DNA of 64,000 bases from Floccularia luteovirens. Taxonomy: Eukaryota; Basidiomycota; Agaricomycetes; Agaricales; Squamanitaceae. Below, piece after piece: positions 48,668 to 60,507 of this stretch; within the stretch, counting starts at the first letter, position 1; each line of letters begins with the position of its first letter. Under the pieces are notes generated by a model. The model did not search any database, was not told the DNA's origin, and saw nothing but the letters and a program-made list of their open reading frames with translations. The position numbers were made by a program, and so were the translations under genes. The stretch lies in NCBI GenBank assembly GCA_009739215.1, contig VSJF01000006.1:744001-808000 (forward strand), read 5' to 3'.

Positions 48668-51600
48668 ATGCTTATGAATGGGCTCAGTGGTCGTTGGGTC
48701 CATTTCAAACAGCGAATAGGCACAGGCACTGCCCCTTCTATTAGTTCCTTTTTGGAGGAGAGTGCTGCAGAGTGTGTCTACGTTCACAGATCAGATGAAA
48801 AGTATGATGACCTCAGTGAGGTTGATGAGGTTGTCGTGGACAGATCTTGGACTGGCGATTCAGTAAGCACAGAGATACGTTCGGAGCAAGGGTCAGACCC
48901 TGAAAAGGCTGGTATTCCACTTCAATTCACAAACACTCGCGAGCCAGAGCATCACTGTACATCAGCGCATATCGACACCTCTTACTATCATTCGTTACCG
49001 ATTTTGGCCGGCGGTATTGGAGATATTTAGCACTCGCTTTGTTGATGAGAAGGCAGAAAGGCATTATACACAGGTAGCCATTAACAAAATATCCATGTAG
49101 CTGTAATCTTACTTTACCGCAGGAAAGCTGGTTATTCAAAAAATCCCTCGCATTTTGGGCCGCCCTTTGGCTTGCCATCAATTGGATTCTTGGATTGGCC
49201 TTCGTTCCCAGGAATCCAGAAATGGTTCTCATGGACAAAATCTTCTATTACGGAGTAGGTTTTATCTCCACCGCATATGAATCAATTCTCATCACCTATG
49301 CAGGTAGCACCAGCACTTAGCCTGCCAATAGTGTATGTCTATTCATTCGTCGGTTGACTGAGCTATTTGTGATACTTGAACAGTTTCATGGTCTTTTTCG
49401 ATTGGCCACGAGATAGGCCCTTCACATACCAATCATTTTTGATAGTCTCAATATGGTGTTGGTCAGTAATATCTACCATTTTACACAGTGTTTGAATTAA
49501 TGTCTTTTTAGGTCATTCTATCAAGTCATGTTCATGTGAGCCACTGCGGAGCATGAGCGTATCATCTTACTGACTCTCCTCTATAGGAAAATATGCGGCT
49601 ACTATAGCCCAGTCCCGAACTGTCAAGGACGAGATTTTTTTAGTTTATTTTACTATACAACCGTATGTGCTTATAGGTATATTAACTTGAGTTAACCCGC
49701 TATTAACGAATCCTTCTTTAGGCTCTTCAGACAATCGCGTTATTTGGTCTAAAGCTTAATCGCTTTCCCGCGGCTGTTGGCGCTCTCGCCTTTTACCTTT
49801 TGTAAGTTGCATAATATGATTATTTCATAATTCTAATATTACGGGATCAGCACATCCAGTGTGTTGATACCTCTCAAGAAAGGCTGGATTCGAAGTAAGT
49901 ATTGTTTCTTCTAACGCTACTCTTGTCCTAAAGCGGCATTCCCAGGCATGATCAATTTTTTCTTTTTTCACAGTTGTGAGTGCATGTTCGAACTTTTCAA
50001 TTCAGGGCTTGATTTTTTCAAGTTCTTATTTATGTCCATTACATGCGAGAACACGTGAGTGTAATTCATCCCCGTTCAATTTCTTCCGCTCATATACTCT
50101 GAAGTCGGAGAGGAGACTTTTCACATTACGAGATCAACTTAAGGCACAATTCAGGGTATGCAAGGCGAATAATGATCTTCCGAAATTATTCAAAATCTCT
50201 ATCAGGCAACACAAAAGGCTCAAATTAATGAACGTCAAGCATCCGAATCCAAGAGGCGACTTACTTCGTACGTCCTAATTCTTTACTCCAATTCCTTCAC
50301 TCATTACCTAAATAGTTATGTCTTCCATGATGAGTGTTTTGTCACGTTAAGTATTTTTTTTATTCACGCTGTCATCTCGTTTATACAGGTCCGAGTGCCA
50401 TTGAATACTGCACGTAAGTAAGCTCGACCACACCAACCACCCGCTGACCTTTTTCTAGTTCTGGCTGTCCAAAACATGGATGCATCCGGAACAATTGCCA
50501 AGGAACAGGACATCGAGTTCAAAGCTCTTTCCGGAAGTCTCAGCATGATGTCGAAAGGTCTCTGGTTTCTGAACTCCACTGTTCCTTATGTCTAACCTTA
50601 TCCTGTAGTGTTGAACGACGTGCTCGATTTGTAAGTGCCATCCGACACTAATCGCGATAATACCTATCTTAATTGGGTGGTAATAGTAATCGAATGGATA
50701 GCGGAAAGTTCGAATCTGCTTATCGGGTTTGTCAAATTCATGTCGTTCGTGTCTTAGATTATAAACTTTGTCATTTGTTCAGCCTTATGCATTTCATCAA
50801 GTCATGAGATCTCTCTTCATACCATTACAAATGGCAGCACAGGCTCGAGGACTTCAATTCCAAGCTGATCTCGATATAAATGTAGACAAAGTACTTGTTT
50901 CTTTTTCGTAACATTGGCTTTCCACTAATATTTCTAGATTGCCCGGCAAGCAGCATACGAAGCAATTGGAGAATCACCCGAAAATATCAAGCTACACATG
51001 AAAGAATACCCTGATGTGGATGGAATTATTATGGGAGATGAAACTAGACTGAGACAAATCATCACAAATCTTGCAAGGTAACGTATCACCAATCAATTGT
51101 AACATTCTAACTGATATGTCCTCAGCAATGCTTGTAAATTCACTCCGTCAGGCGGTCAACTGGCTATAAAAACACGGCTGGTGTCACCTTCCTGTTTACC
51201 CGCTTTTTCTGACGACACCAACGAGGCAACTCGCGCGGACAGCTGCGGAGATGATACACGACCGTGCCTTTCTGTGAAACATCTTAACCAACATAATGGC
51301 GACCACAAAATTCCGCAACCTTTAGATTGGATTGTGGTACGCATTGAGGTCGTTGATACAGGGTTTGGAATCAAACCACATGATATGGCGGAGGGTAAAC
51401 TATTCTGTGAGTCATGAGAAAAAATATTTCATGTTTATTCTAAATCTATGTCAGCTGCTTTTAACCAAACTGAACGAGGTAGACAGCAAGGTATGAAAGA
51501 TGTATCGCAATTTTATTTAGCAAACAGCTTACGTCTTGCAGGTGGTAAGGGCACTGGGCTTGGACTAGCTCTCGTTCGGCAAATCGTAAAACTAAGTGGT

Positions 51601-52911
51601 GGCCGATTGGGTGTCAAATCAAAGATAGGACAAGGGTCAACATTTTGGGTAGAACTACCTCTTGGTATCGGAAGAAAGACCCTCGAGTCACAGATTCCCG
51701 GAGAGGTGTTGGAGGGAGATGATTCAATATGTCATGAAATACCAGGATTGCGCTCCAGGTCGACCAGCACAGAGAACCCTAGAGAGTCAAACGGTTCATC
51801 CGTCCTCCCTCATACTAATTCTGCAATGCATAGTTTGATGGAACAAGGTCAGTCTCTCCACGTATAGCCCTCCTATCCTATTCAAACGTTAAATCATTAG
51901 CTGGGCGTGTGGAGTTGGTGCTTCATGACCATACCACAAATGTATTACCCGTAGAATCTCCAGGAGAACTTGACACTCCACAAAATGCGCCTGAATCATG
52001 GGACCACCACCAGGATCGACCAGAGTCAGGATCTTACTTTGGGCCCAAAGCAAGTTCAGCTCCTTCCGCAACTCTCGAGGATATAAATGAAAACCGTCCC
52101 ACACATTTACATCTGCCAACTCCTTGTTCCTTTCCACCTGATACAGAACCACCCCTAACGTCTACCTCACACCATTCCAACCAGTCATCAGGATCGTCCT
52201 CAACTCCTTTGGTTGCATTTGACTCGAACCGTACGCGAAGCGACCCATCGTCCTCGAGCACTGCTGTTTTCATTGAACCATCATTACCTGTCCTAGTTGT
52301 CGACGATGATCCACTGACAAGAGTGCTTATGAAGCGAGTATTAACCCGGCTGGGGTGCCGCGTCGCCGTTGCAGAGAACGGCGAAGTTGCGCTTGGCATG
52401 ATCCTTGGGCAGCACACTCTACGCCTGACACCCTCAAGTGAAACATCAGGTTACACAGCTCCCATATTGGAACAGCAACGAGAAGGCAATCCTGCAGCTG
52501 AGGAGCACAGATTTGCCGTTATCTTCCTCGACAACCAAATGCCAGTTATGTCCGGTCTGAAAGTCGTAGAAAAACTCCGAGAAATGAACCGAAAGGATTT
52601 CGTTGTTGGCGTCACAGGTGAATGAAACCTCTCATACTTGAAGGTGCCCACAATACTTACGAAGTGTATAATAGGAAACGCCCTACTAACTGGTAAGTTG
52701 CCTCTCTCAACGTCTGCGATGTCATCTCACGAATATATCAGACCAGCAAGAATACTTAGGAGCGGGAGCTGACCGGTAAGCTGTCTTTTTTCCTTCTCCT
52801 GGTCACGACTGAGATATCTGTAGTGTTCTAACGAAACCAGTCTTGGAAAGGAGCTTGAAAGAAATATTAGTCATTGCGGATGAGCGTCGAAAAGCTTCCT
52901 TGGTAACATGA
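48668..52911 (+). CDS. Membrane-anchored hybrid histidine kinase
   Basis: A two-component sensor. The N-terminus has acidic residues, [14 protein letters not shown], then several TM helices: [63 protein letters not shown]. The dimerisation/phospho-acceptor motif is [20 protein letters not shown], with the His in FHD. Catalytic boxes are N ([11 protein letters not shown]), G1 (VDTGFGIKP) and G2 ([11 protein letters not shown]). A C-terminal receiver domain follows: [22 protein letters not shown] with the acceptor Asp, and the KPV lysine near [11 protein letters not shown]. It ends at 52911. The junction at the H box (about 50331-50388) has no clean donor. A good donor at 48863 (GTAAGC) with an acceptor ending at 48947 fixes an N-terminal frame change. 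The start (48668 versus 48568 in another frame) is uncertain. Confidence 0.9.
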
Positions 52912-53303
52912 ACCATATACCAAAACATTATCTTAAAAACATACGAAGATTACCTTCATCATTTTCATCAATGCGGCATTTCATTTCATTCCATAGTTTT
53001 GGGTTCTTTCGGATGGCTATGTTTGATCTTACCGATGGGAACTGGCGGATCGTTGTTTTATCGCATAAATTGGGTTATGGTATCGTTGCACATGGATTTG
53101 TATAACACGTAATATGTAGCACAATCGTAGTTATTTTATGGTTCAGAAGCTGTATAAGGGCTTGCTCGTTGCGAGAGAAGACGCTCACGTTGTTCCCACA
53201 TTGTCCCATTATTTCCTTTGCTGCTCATCGGATTTAGCCGAGCCGAGGGTAAGTGGCTTGAATTGTTCCTTGTCCTGTGTTCACCACTGCTCTTTCACAA
53301 CGA
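52912..53303. other. Short intergenic region
   Basis: This 390-bp stretch lies between the kinase stop and the RanBP1-domain gene. No coding frame of note is visible. It should hold the kinase 3' UTR and the next promoter. Confidence 0.5.
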
Positions 53304-55445
53304 TGGCAGACTCACAGGAGGCGCCGTCGAATGATTCATTCCCAAATGTTCTTACTAAAAACTCTCCTCGTTCAGCCTCACCTTCTCCTGACGCGATAGA
53401 TGCAGGTTTGCCCTAACTATCTTGCTATTTCTCACCTCTTTCTCACTGGTCATGAACAACCTATGCGTCACATATATAGACTCTAAACTATCTAGGAAAA
53501 GAGAGAGGGAGGTATCTATTGAGCCTGTAACGACACCCAAATCTCTAGTAGTACGTCAGACCGAAAGCCATTCATATCAATTACTCATTCCGACTATCAC
53601 AGGATTCCGATCCTTTCAGCCGCGAACTTAAAGATACTAGAACACCCGCGAAGAAGAACAGAAGACGATTGGATACGACTGAGGAGGAAGATGACCTTCC
53701 CCGGTCCCGGTCCATTTCGCGATCTCCTCCCATTAGTGTTTCACCTCCTCGGGAAATGAAGATAAAGGTTCGACAGATCAGTCAAGGGGTCGAAGATCTC
53801 AGTTGGAGAAACATAAAGGCAAACGAGCCCGGTCCTATTCGTGTAGGTCCGAATACCAATAACGGACAAGATAACTTTGAATCGGCTGCTCCCCAGTCAG
53901 TTGGACTCGGAATTGAAGAGGAAGACACACCGCCAAGAAGTCCAGATGATTCCCAGTTATCACAATCAACAAACGACCTACAAAACCCTGGTGACTCAGC
54001 AGCTAACCACAGCAATGGTTCCACAGAGAGTCCATCCATGCAACAGGTTGAGTCAGAGAATGGCGACAAGGGCCTCAAACGCAAATTTCTAGAACGTGGA
54101 ACCAGCCAGGGTCCAACAGAGCTAGGGGACGACGTCGTCTCTCAGAAAGCCAATGAACCTCTGAAACGTCCTAGAGATGATGCGGATCTCGACGACAACC
54201 CTCGAGAAAGTAAGAGGCCTTCACCTCCGCCAGAACCTAGATCGCCACCAAGACCATCACCTCCTTCACCCAAAGTCCAAAAAACTGTAAGAGGAATGCT
54301 ATACGCTTTACTTTATACACTGACATTCAACCCATGCCAGAGTGGATTTATGGCTTATGCTTCCTCTAGTTCTCCCTTCGCTGCAGTCAAAGGCCCAAAT
54401 CTCTTCTCGTCAACTAAATCTACGCTTTCACCGCCATACTTCTCTCCTGTGCAAGCACCCTCAACCCCAATATCCGCTCTGACAGCGAAATTAGGCGAAT
54501 CATCAACCTCCACTCCTACTGCCGCCAAGAGATCAGGTTTTGAAGCTTTCTCAGGATCGTCTTCTCCATTTGCGTCTGCGGCTCGCTCGAAATCTCCATT
54601 ACTGGGCTCTACGTCTAGTCTGAATAGAAACAAATCTCCACCACGCCGAACTAATTCCGCAAGCTCAAACCCATTCGCTTCCTATGCAGAAGGAGTACAG
54701 ACATTTGCTGTACCGGTACAAAAACGCGCTAGAGCAGGCTCTCCTGATGGCTCTTCTCGCAGTTCTTTGGAGAGAAATTCTACCCTGAGTGGGTTTGGGT
54801 CATATAATGGCGTGGATAGTGGGACTGAGGACGACAGGGATGAGGCGACAAGCTTCGGGGAAAGGTTGAGAGCTGGTAAAGACGATGAGGATGAAGAAAC
54901 AAGAAGCGAGGATGACCAGTCCCGAGTTGTTTTGACAGAACAAGATGGTAAGTCACTTTAGGCTTTTATCTTCTGTATGCCGAATGCTATCACCCAGTCA
55001 TGACTGGAGAGGAAGAGGAAGAGACACTGCATCAAGTTCGCGGAAAACTGTTTTCTTTAGATGGCAACCAGTGGAAAGAAAGGGGCACTGGATTGTTAAA
55101 GTTGAACGTCAAGCAACACGACGGAAGTGGAGCACGACTAGGTAAGAAATTCTGTTATGCAACCAATCGATCCAAGTCTTATATTTGAATAGTAATGCGT
55201 AAGGAAGCGGTCTATACACTACTTCTAAACGTAACTCTATTCCATGGCATGCAATGCGGACTCAGTCAGGATCCCCGGTATTTGCGATTCAGTGTGATAG
55301 AGGGTGGTATCACGACACACTACAATCTAAGAGTACGCCCTTTCCCCTGTGTTATCGTCAAGTCGTTGATTTCAAGCAGGTCGCAAACGCAAAAATTGCT
55401 CAAGAATTGTTGGGAGAGATTGTTGCCAATATCCCAACAGCGTGA
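53304..55445 (+). CDS. RanBP1-domain protein (Yrb2/Hba1/Nup50-like)
   Basis: A nuclear transport cofactor expected to bind Ran-GTP. The ATG at 53304 opens MADSQEAPSNDSFPNVL. The basic exon DSDPFSRELKDTRTPAKKNRRRLD follows introns near 53405-53480. The middle is Ser/Pro-rich and disordered. It includes GFMAYASSSSPFAAVKGPN, with SPFA/NPFA-type repeats (SSPFAS, SSNPFASYA) that recall nucleoporin-like motifs. The RanBP1 domain starts at VMTGEEEEETLHQVRGKLFSLDGNQWKERGTGLLKLNV, the typical E-E-x-[ED]-x-x-[LF] ... W-K-E-R-G-x-G pattern. It ends with QVANAKIAQELLGEIVANIP. This is probably Yrb2/Hba1-like, promoting nuclear export with Crm1. That exact role is inferred. Confidence 0.88.
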
Positions 55446-55814
55446 GATTTTATTTGAACACCATAATTCTTGAAAAGAGTTGCACTTCGTTGTAGTAATA
55501 CACTCAGTCAGTCTAGTACTATCGTACATACGACCTATGCACTATTTTATATATGCTATGAATTCATTTGCACCGCTTGGACGTTTACTATTCGATATCT
55601 AAGCGACTAGGGTGTTCCACGTCGTCAAATTCTCACGACAATATCTCGCAGATGGACCACGGTTTACTGTGCTCGTAGTCATCGAAATTCTACTTAAACA
55701 CCTACTTTCTATCCATTTGTCGATGAATACAAAAGGTAATCTCATATACCATTAGTGCACATGAAATTCAGCTGAAATACTACGTGTCCTAGCGCAGTAG
55801 TTCAATTTCATCAA
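55446..55814. other. Short intergenic region
   Basis: About 370 bp with no coding frame. It contains the 3' flank of the RanBP1-domain gene and the promoter of ALG5. No clear TATA box or repeat is evident. Confidence 0.5.
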
Positions 55815-57013
55815 ATGGAACAGTCCGATATTCTCCTGACAGGGTGCTTCACCTTTACTTTGGGTTTATTATCTGTAAGTAAATTCCTGTATCAAAAAAT
55901 ATGGTGATGAGACCTTTCATCCTTGTTCTATGAGCTACGAGTCATGCTTTTGCCTGAACGTCGCGGCAAGGACGACATTCTTTGGGTCGGGATTCATTTC
56001 CCTCATGCTGACTTATTGCCATTGTTATGAATTTTACACCTGCTAATGTTTCCAAGTTATATACAGCCCTTGTACTTTGGTCACCACCCCCAATATTAAC
56101 TCGTGAATCAGAGAGAAAATATCGATCCCATGCTCACCCTTCAAAAAGCCTACCTCTTTCCAAACTGTCGGAACCAAGTACAGTCGATTTGACGATAGTT
56201 GTTCCCGCATATAACGAGACGGAGCGTCTGCCCTTGATGATGGCTGCAACTATCAATCATCTGAATTCACTACCCAAAAGCAATAGACGAACATTCGAAA
56301 TTCTCATTGTAGATGACGGCTCGAGCGATGGGACAACCAAAGCTGCCCTAAAACTTGCTGATGAATACCCGAATGCTGATATCAAAGTTTCGACTTTAGA
56401 GAAGAATCTCGGGAAAGGGGGTGCGGTTCGTCATGGGATGTTGCATAGTAGTGGGGAACGTCTCTTGATGGCGGACGCGGACGGCGCAAGTCGCATTGAA
56501 GATTTAGAGCTTTTATGGAAAGAGATGGATAGAATCGCGCCTAAAAATGCACCTGGCGTTGTTGTTGGTAGTAGAGCACACTTGGTGAAGTCGGATGCCG
56601 TCGTCAAGGTTAGTCCCATGATTTTCTTTTTGTTATGAAGATATTGAAGTTACGACTAGCGTTCGGTACTGCGTAACATTCTGATGTACGGACTACACAC
56701 AATCCTCCGGATCGTTGGAGTTGGTCATATCCGCGACACGCAATGCGGTTTCAAACTGTTTTCTCGATCTGCCGCTCAAGAAATATTCCCTGCCCAACAT
56801 CTCCCAACTTGGATTTTTGACGTCGAGTTGCTACTACTTGCAAAACAACTCCGGATTCCAGTCGCAGAAGTTCCAATCGAGTGGCATGAAGTAGCGGGAA
56901 GCAAGTTGAACGTTATCTCTGCATCTCTGCAGATGTTACGAGATCTGTTGATTGTGAGGGCAAACCATTTGCTGGGCCGATGGACCGCAACCAAGAAACA
57001 TAAAGTCGCTTAA
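55815..57013 (+). CDS. ALG5: Dolichyl-phosphate beta-glucosyltransferase
   Basis: An ER membrane enzyme that makes dolichyl-phosphate glucose, the donor for the outer glucoses of the N-glycan precursor. Exon 1 (55815-55874) encodes MEQSDILLTGCFTFTLGLLS and joins exon 2 (56057-56608) at LYTALVLW to form one N-terminal TM anchor. The GT2 domain follows: VDLTIVVPAYNETERLPLMM, ILIVDDGSSDGTTKA, NLGKGGAVRHGMLHSSG and LLMADADGASRI, the DxD-type motif. The third exon (56674-57013) starts RSVLRNILMYGLHTILRIVGVGHIRDTQCGFKLFSR and continues PTWIFDVELLLLAKQ, then VPIEWHEVAGSKLN. It ends RWTATKKHKVA. The 182-nt first intron is longer than most here. Confidence 0.95.
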
Positions 57014-57237
57014 TTCAAACTTCGTCATGTATCATTTTTTGTTACATTATAAGAGGATTGCTTCATCCGATTACTTGAAGATGACTTTACTTTACAACTA
57101 GGAGGAAAGTAAGCTACATTCTCGCATATTGCAACTATAAATATATTTAAGATATAGAATGCACATGGCCAACAAATAAGTAGCATAACCATTAGTTTCT
57201 ATGGGTCCTTAAGCCCACCTAAAACTCTGAGGAATCA

Positions 57238-58350
57238 TTAATCATTGGTCAGAGTTTTGTTCTCCATCAAAAGGAAATGGTTACCATGTCCTGTGAGAAT
57301 CATCCCATATTGTTCAGTTAAATACCACGACTTCACAACAACCGATTTGTTGCCTCGTCTTAGCTTCCAGAAATAGCTCATCATTATCGGTAATCTGTCC
57401 AATGGCCCAGAGCATTGTTTCTGACAGTCACCGAGTAGTTTGCAAAGGTTGTTCAGATTTTTTTCTGAACATACTCGATCCATCATCGGAAGTATGTCGA
57501 GAACATACCCTAACCGCAACTTCCTGCGCATATTTCGGAACGGTGGATCTGTTCCGAAAGTTCCGACTTTTGTTTTGCAAACTATATCACTGTCATATGT
57601 CAGCTCAGTCAAGCTTACATGGAAACGAACAAACACTTGAAAGACATATGACAGAATATAGGAGGGAAGAACATCAAAACTGATAAAATCGTCGGTTCTT
57701 TTACGGGAACATTGTCGTATATGGATTCATGCAAAGAACTAGAGCGACGAATTGTCCACAGGAAGCCAGCGAAGGGATGAAAATGACTTATCAGGAACAA
57801 CTTACAGAATATGATTCAGTGCCCATACGTCGGCTTTGATCTCAAATCATTTCAGAAGACATATCGGCGTGCGTTCCAGAACTTACAGAGCTTTTAAGAA
57901 GTAATTGCGGCCGTTGTCCTATAATTAATCCATATCATACGCACGTTTGATGAATTTATCATTCTTGAGGCGCGAGAAACTGTACAACATCCGTGTCTAT
58001 CATGAGTGGTGAGGCCGAACACCGAGTTTTGAATTCTACAAGATTCATACAGAAGTAGCGAAAGAGGTTTAGACCGTTAGTGGCTGCATCCTGGGAATCT
58101 CTTGGGAAACATATTCGAAAAATGTGCCCATATGTTATTCCGCGGTAACATGTAGAGGTTTTCAACATATATCACATACCTGGCTATCATACATTTCGAA
58201 ACACCTTCTGCTCAACGAGCCGGAGAAGGCACGCCAAACATCGGGAGTTCCATGCCCATGAGGTGGGTTTTGGTTATTCTTGCGCATCCCGACACATTCG
58301 GATGGGCCTTGTCTGTCAGAAAAGCAGTGAAGGGGAAAACGATATCTCAC
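57238..58350 (-). pseudogene. Possible gene or gene remnant, minus strand
   Basis: A chain of minus-strand frames is protein-like. One at 57238-57636 reads MFVRFHVSLTELTYDSDIVCKT ... LCKLLGDCQKQC. Others at 57959-58168 and 58162-58350 carry GYPHGHG-like and DVWRAFSGSLSRRCFEMYDS text. No recognised domain appears, and I could not chain them with clear GT/AG introns. They may belong to a lineage-specific family such as an F-box-like protein, or be chance frames. Confidence 0.22.
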
Positions 58351-60487
58351 TTCTCGACCTGCATGAAGTGCAAGTAGATCGAGACAGGGCTGTGATTATA
58401 TCAAATGTACTTATGGTGCAACCATTTGAAAATCTGGATTGACTTACATTTCTAATCCTGAGAGAAGCTGTCCTTACTAACTCCCGTCAGGGGCTATTCA
58501 CTGGTCACCACTTTCCCGGGAAAACAAATGCAAATGAGATTTTGGAGATCTTCAATGCTTTGTTTGAAGCAGTATTTACAATTCGAATTCCGGAACTTGT
58601 CGAAAACATGGTCCAATACATATAAGTATTATTATTATTTGAGTTTGGTTGAAGGGTTACCGCTGGTTATTAGACTCCGGAGCCACCATATGGGTTGCGT
58701 GACTATTTGGCTAGTTTCGACAGCTAGGGCTTAGCGTGGTGATAGATAGAAAGATTTAATAACATTTCACAAACCCCACTCCCAGGAACAAAAATGATAG
58801 CACGAGGCCATGTCACCCTCACTTGGCTAATAGATTTCGATTTCAACTCAGGAATTGTATTCGGTACATGCAAGTCTTGATCACCATCTGATCAGCTGAG
58901 CCCCGTGTGTTTGACCTTTGATCGTAAATGGACTCATTCATCATGTTCGTTTCGTAAGTTGGTATTTGGCAGAAAGGGTCGCAGCAGCCATGACGTGTGG
59001 CATTGAATGATATGTTCATGTGTTCACTTTCATTAGTTATCTGGTTCGCACGAAAGAGGGGTGACAGATTTTGGTTCACTTTCGGAAGATATTACTCCTG
59101 CTGTTTGAATAGATAACAGAAATTATATTGTGGATAGATAGAGTTACCAGTTCATCCAACTTGATTTGGCTAAACAAGAAAAATGGAAGATCCAATAATC
59201 TGGTACTATTTTCGAGTTCCAATGACGACATTCATGACCAGTTTATTACACTTTGTCCTATTTTCGTGGGGATTTTCGTGTGTACTGCTCTTCAGCTTCA
59301 TTTCCTGGGATATTTACTACTGAAATTTGAAATTTGAGTAACCATGTGCAAAATTGTGAAGGTCCTACAGTACAACATTCAGCGCCCGGCGCCCATTTCC
59401 AATAAAAACGTGTTTTACAACCATATGTCCGGCGATCAAACAATGTTTTTCGACATATCACTATCACTATAGGGAGGGTATCAATTCAGTTGTCTAGTTG
59501 AACATGTGGTTTGTTACAAAGGTTTACGCCGGATGTGTTTGCTTGCTATAGTTTGAAAGACATTTTAAAGTTCCAGGAACGGCGCTTGTTCCTTAAAATT
59601 TGACTGTCTGTTACACCGACGTCCACGCAATCAAAAATTTCCCCCATTGAGAGGGACGAGGGCGGGCTTGGATACATTTATAGAATCAAACCCGAAACAC
59701 AAGACCAAAAGAGCCCAATAAGCGCCAAGATGGACACTTGGGGATAATTCCCGCTACATCCAATTATCTCGACAAAAAAGGTGGCCTGCTCTGTCGTGCA
59801 CAAAGCACAACCTTACGGTCCTTATACATATACCCTTGGCAAATAAACATGAGCTATATTTGATGCGCTGGTCTAGGAGATAACTATTGTCTTGAGATCT
59901 TGCTTGGTCAAGCCCATAAGTCTAGATACAACGCAGGAACAGGGATCTAATCGTATTATATCATCTAGAATACGTTGAAGGGCCCTACTGAAGGCCCGAG
60001 TGAAGTCCCGTGAAATTTACATTTTCTTTGCTCGCCAGGCAGAAGATGAGAAACCCGGACTTTCGAAAGGAATGCGCCACTGATAAATTATGAGTTTTTG
60101 AGGTCATATTTGATTTTTTCTGCGGGGTTTGACTTCGACTGCGAAAAGAAGGGAAACCATAGATTATGATGTGAGATGATGCAAGAATTTCATCGAAAAT
60201 AATTCAGGTCCTAGATAATCGCAACCACGTACGGTACCCAGTTGCGCATCCATTGTGAACGTCCCGAACATCGGAAGGAAAATTAATGAATAGGCTTGGC
60301 GTCAGGTGGCTGCCGCATCTTCCGACGGGTCCTTAAGGACCACAATACCGAATATTCACATTTCGCATTGACCTGTGCAAATAACACAAATACAAAGACG
60401 TCATCATCGAAGGACTCGGCGGCCGTAAATCAGGAACCATAAACTTACCACTATTCGCCCATTTTTACATATCCCGACTTTCAAGTA

Positions 60488-60507
60488 GTCACCGGTCACC
60501 GGTCACC
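60488..60507. repeat. Short 7-bp tandem repeat (GTCACCG)
   Basis: GTCACCG GTCACCG GTCACC, almost three units in a row. Each unit boundary forms the palindrome ACCGGT. It lies in non-coding DNA and may be chance or a binding-site cluster. Confidence 0.7.
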
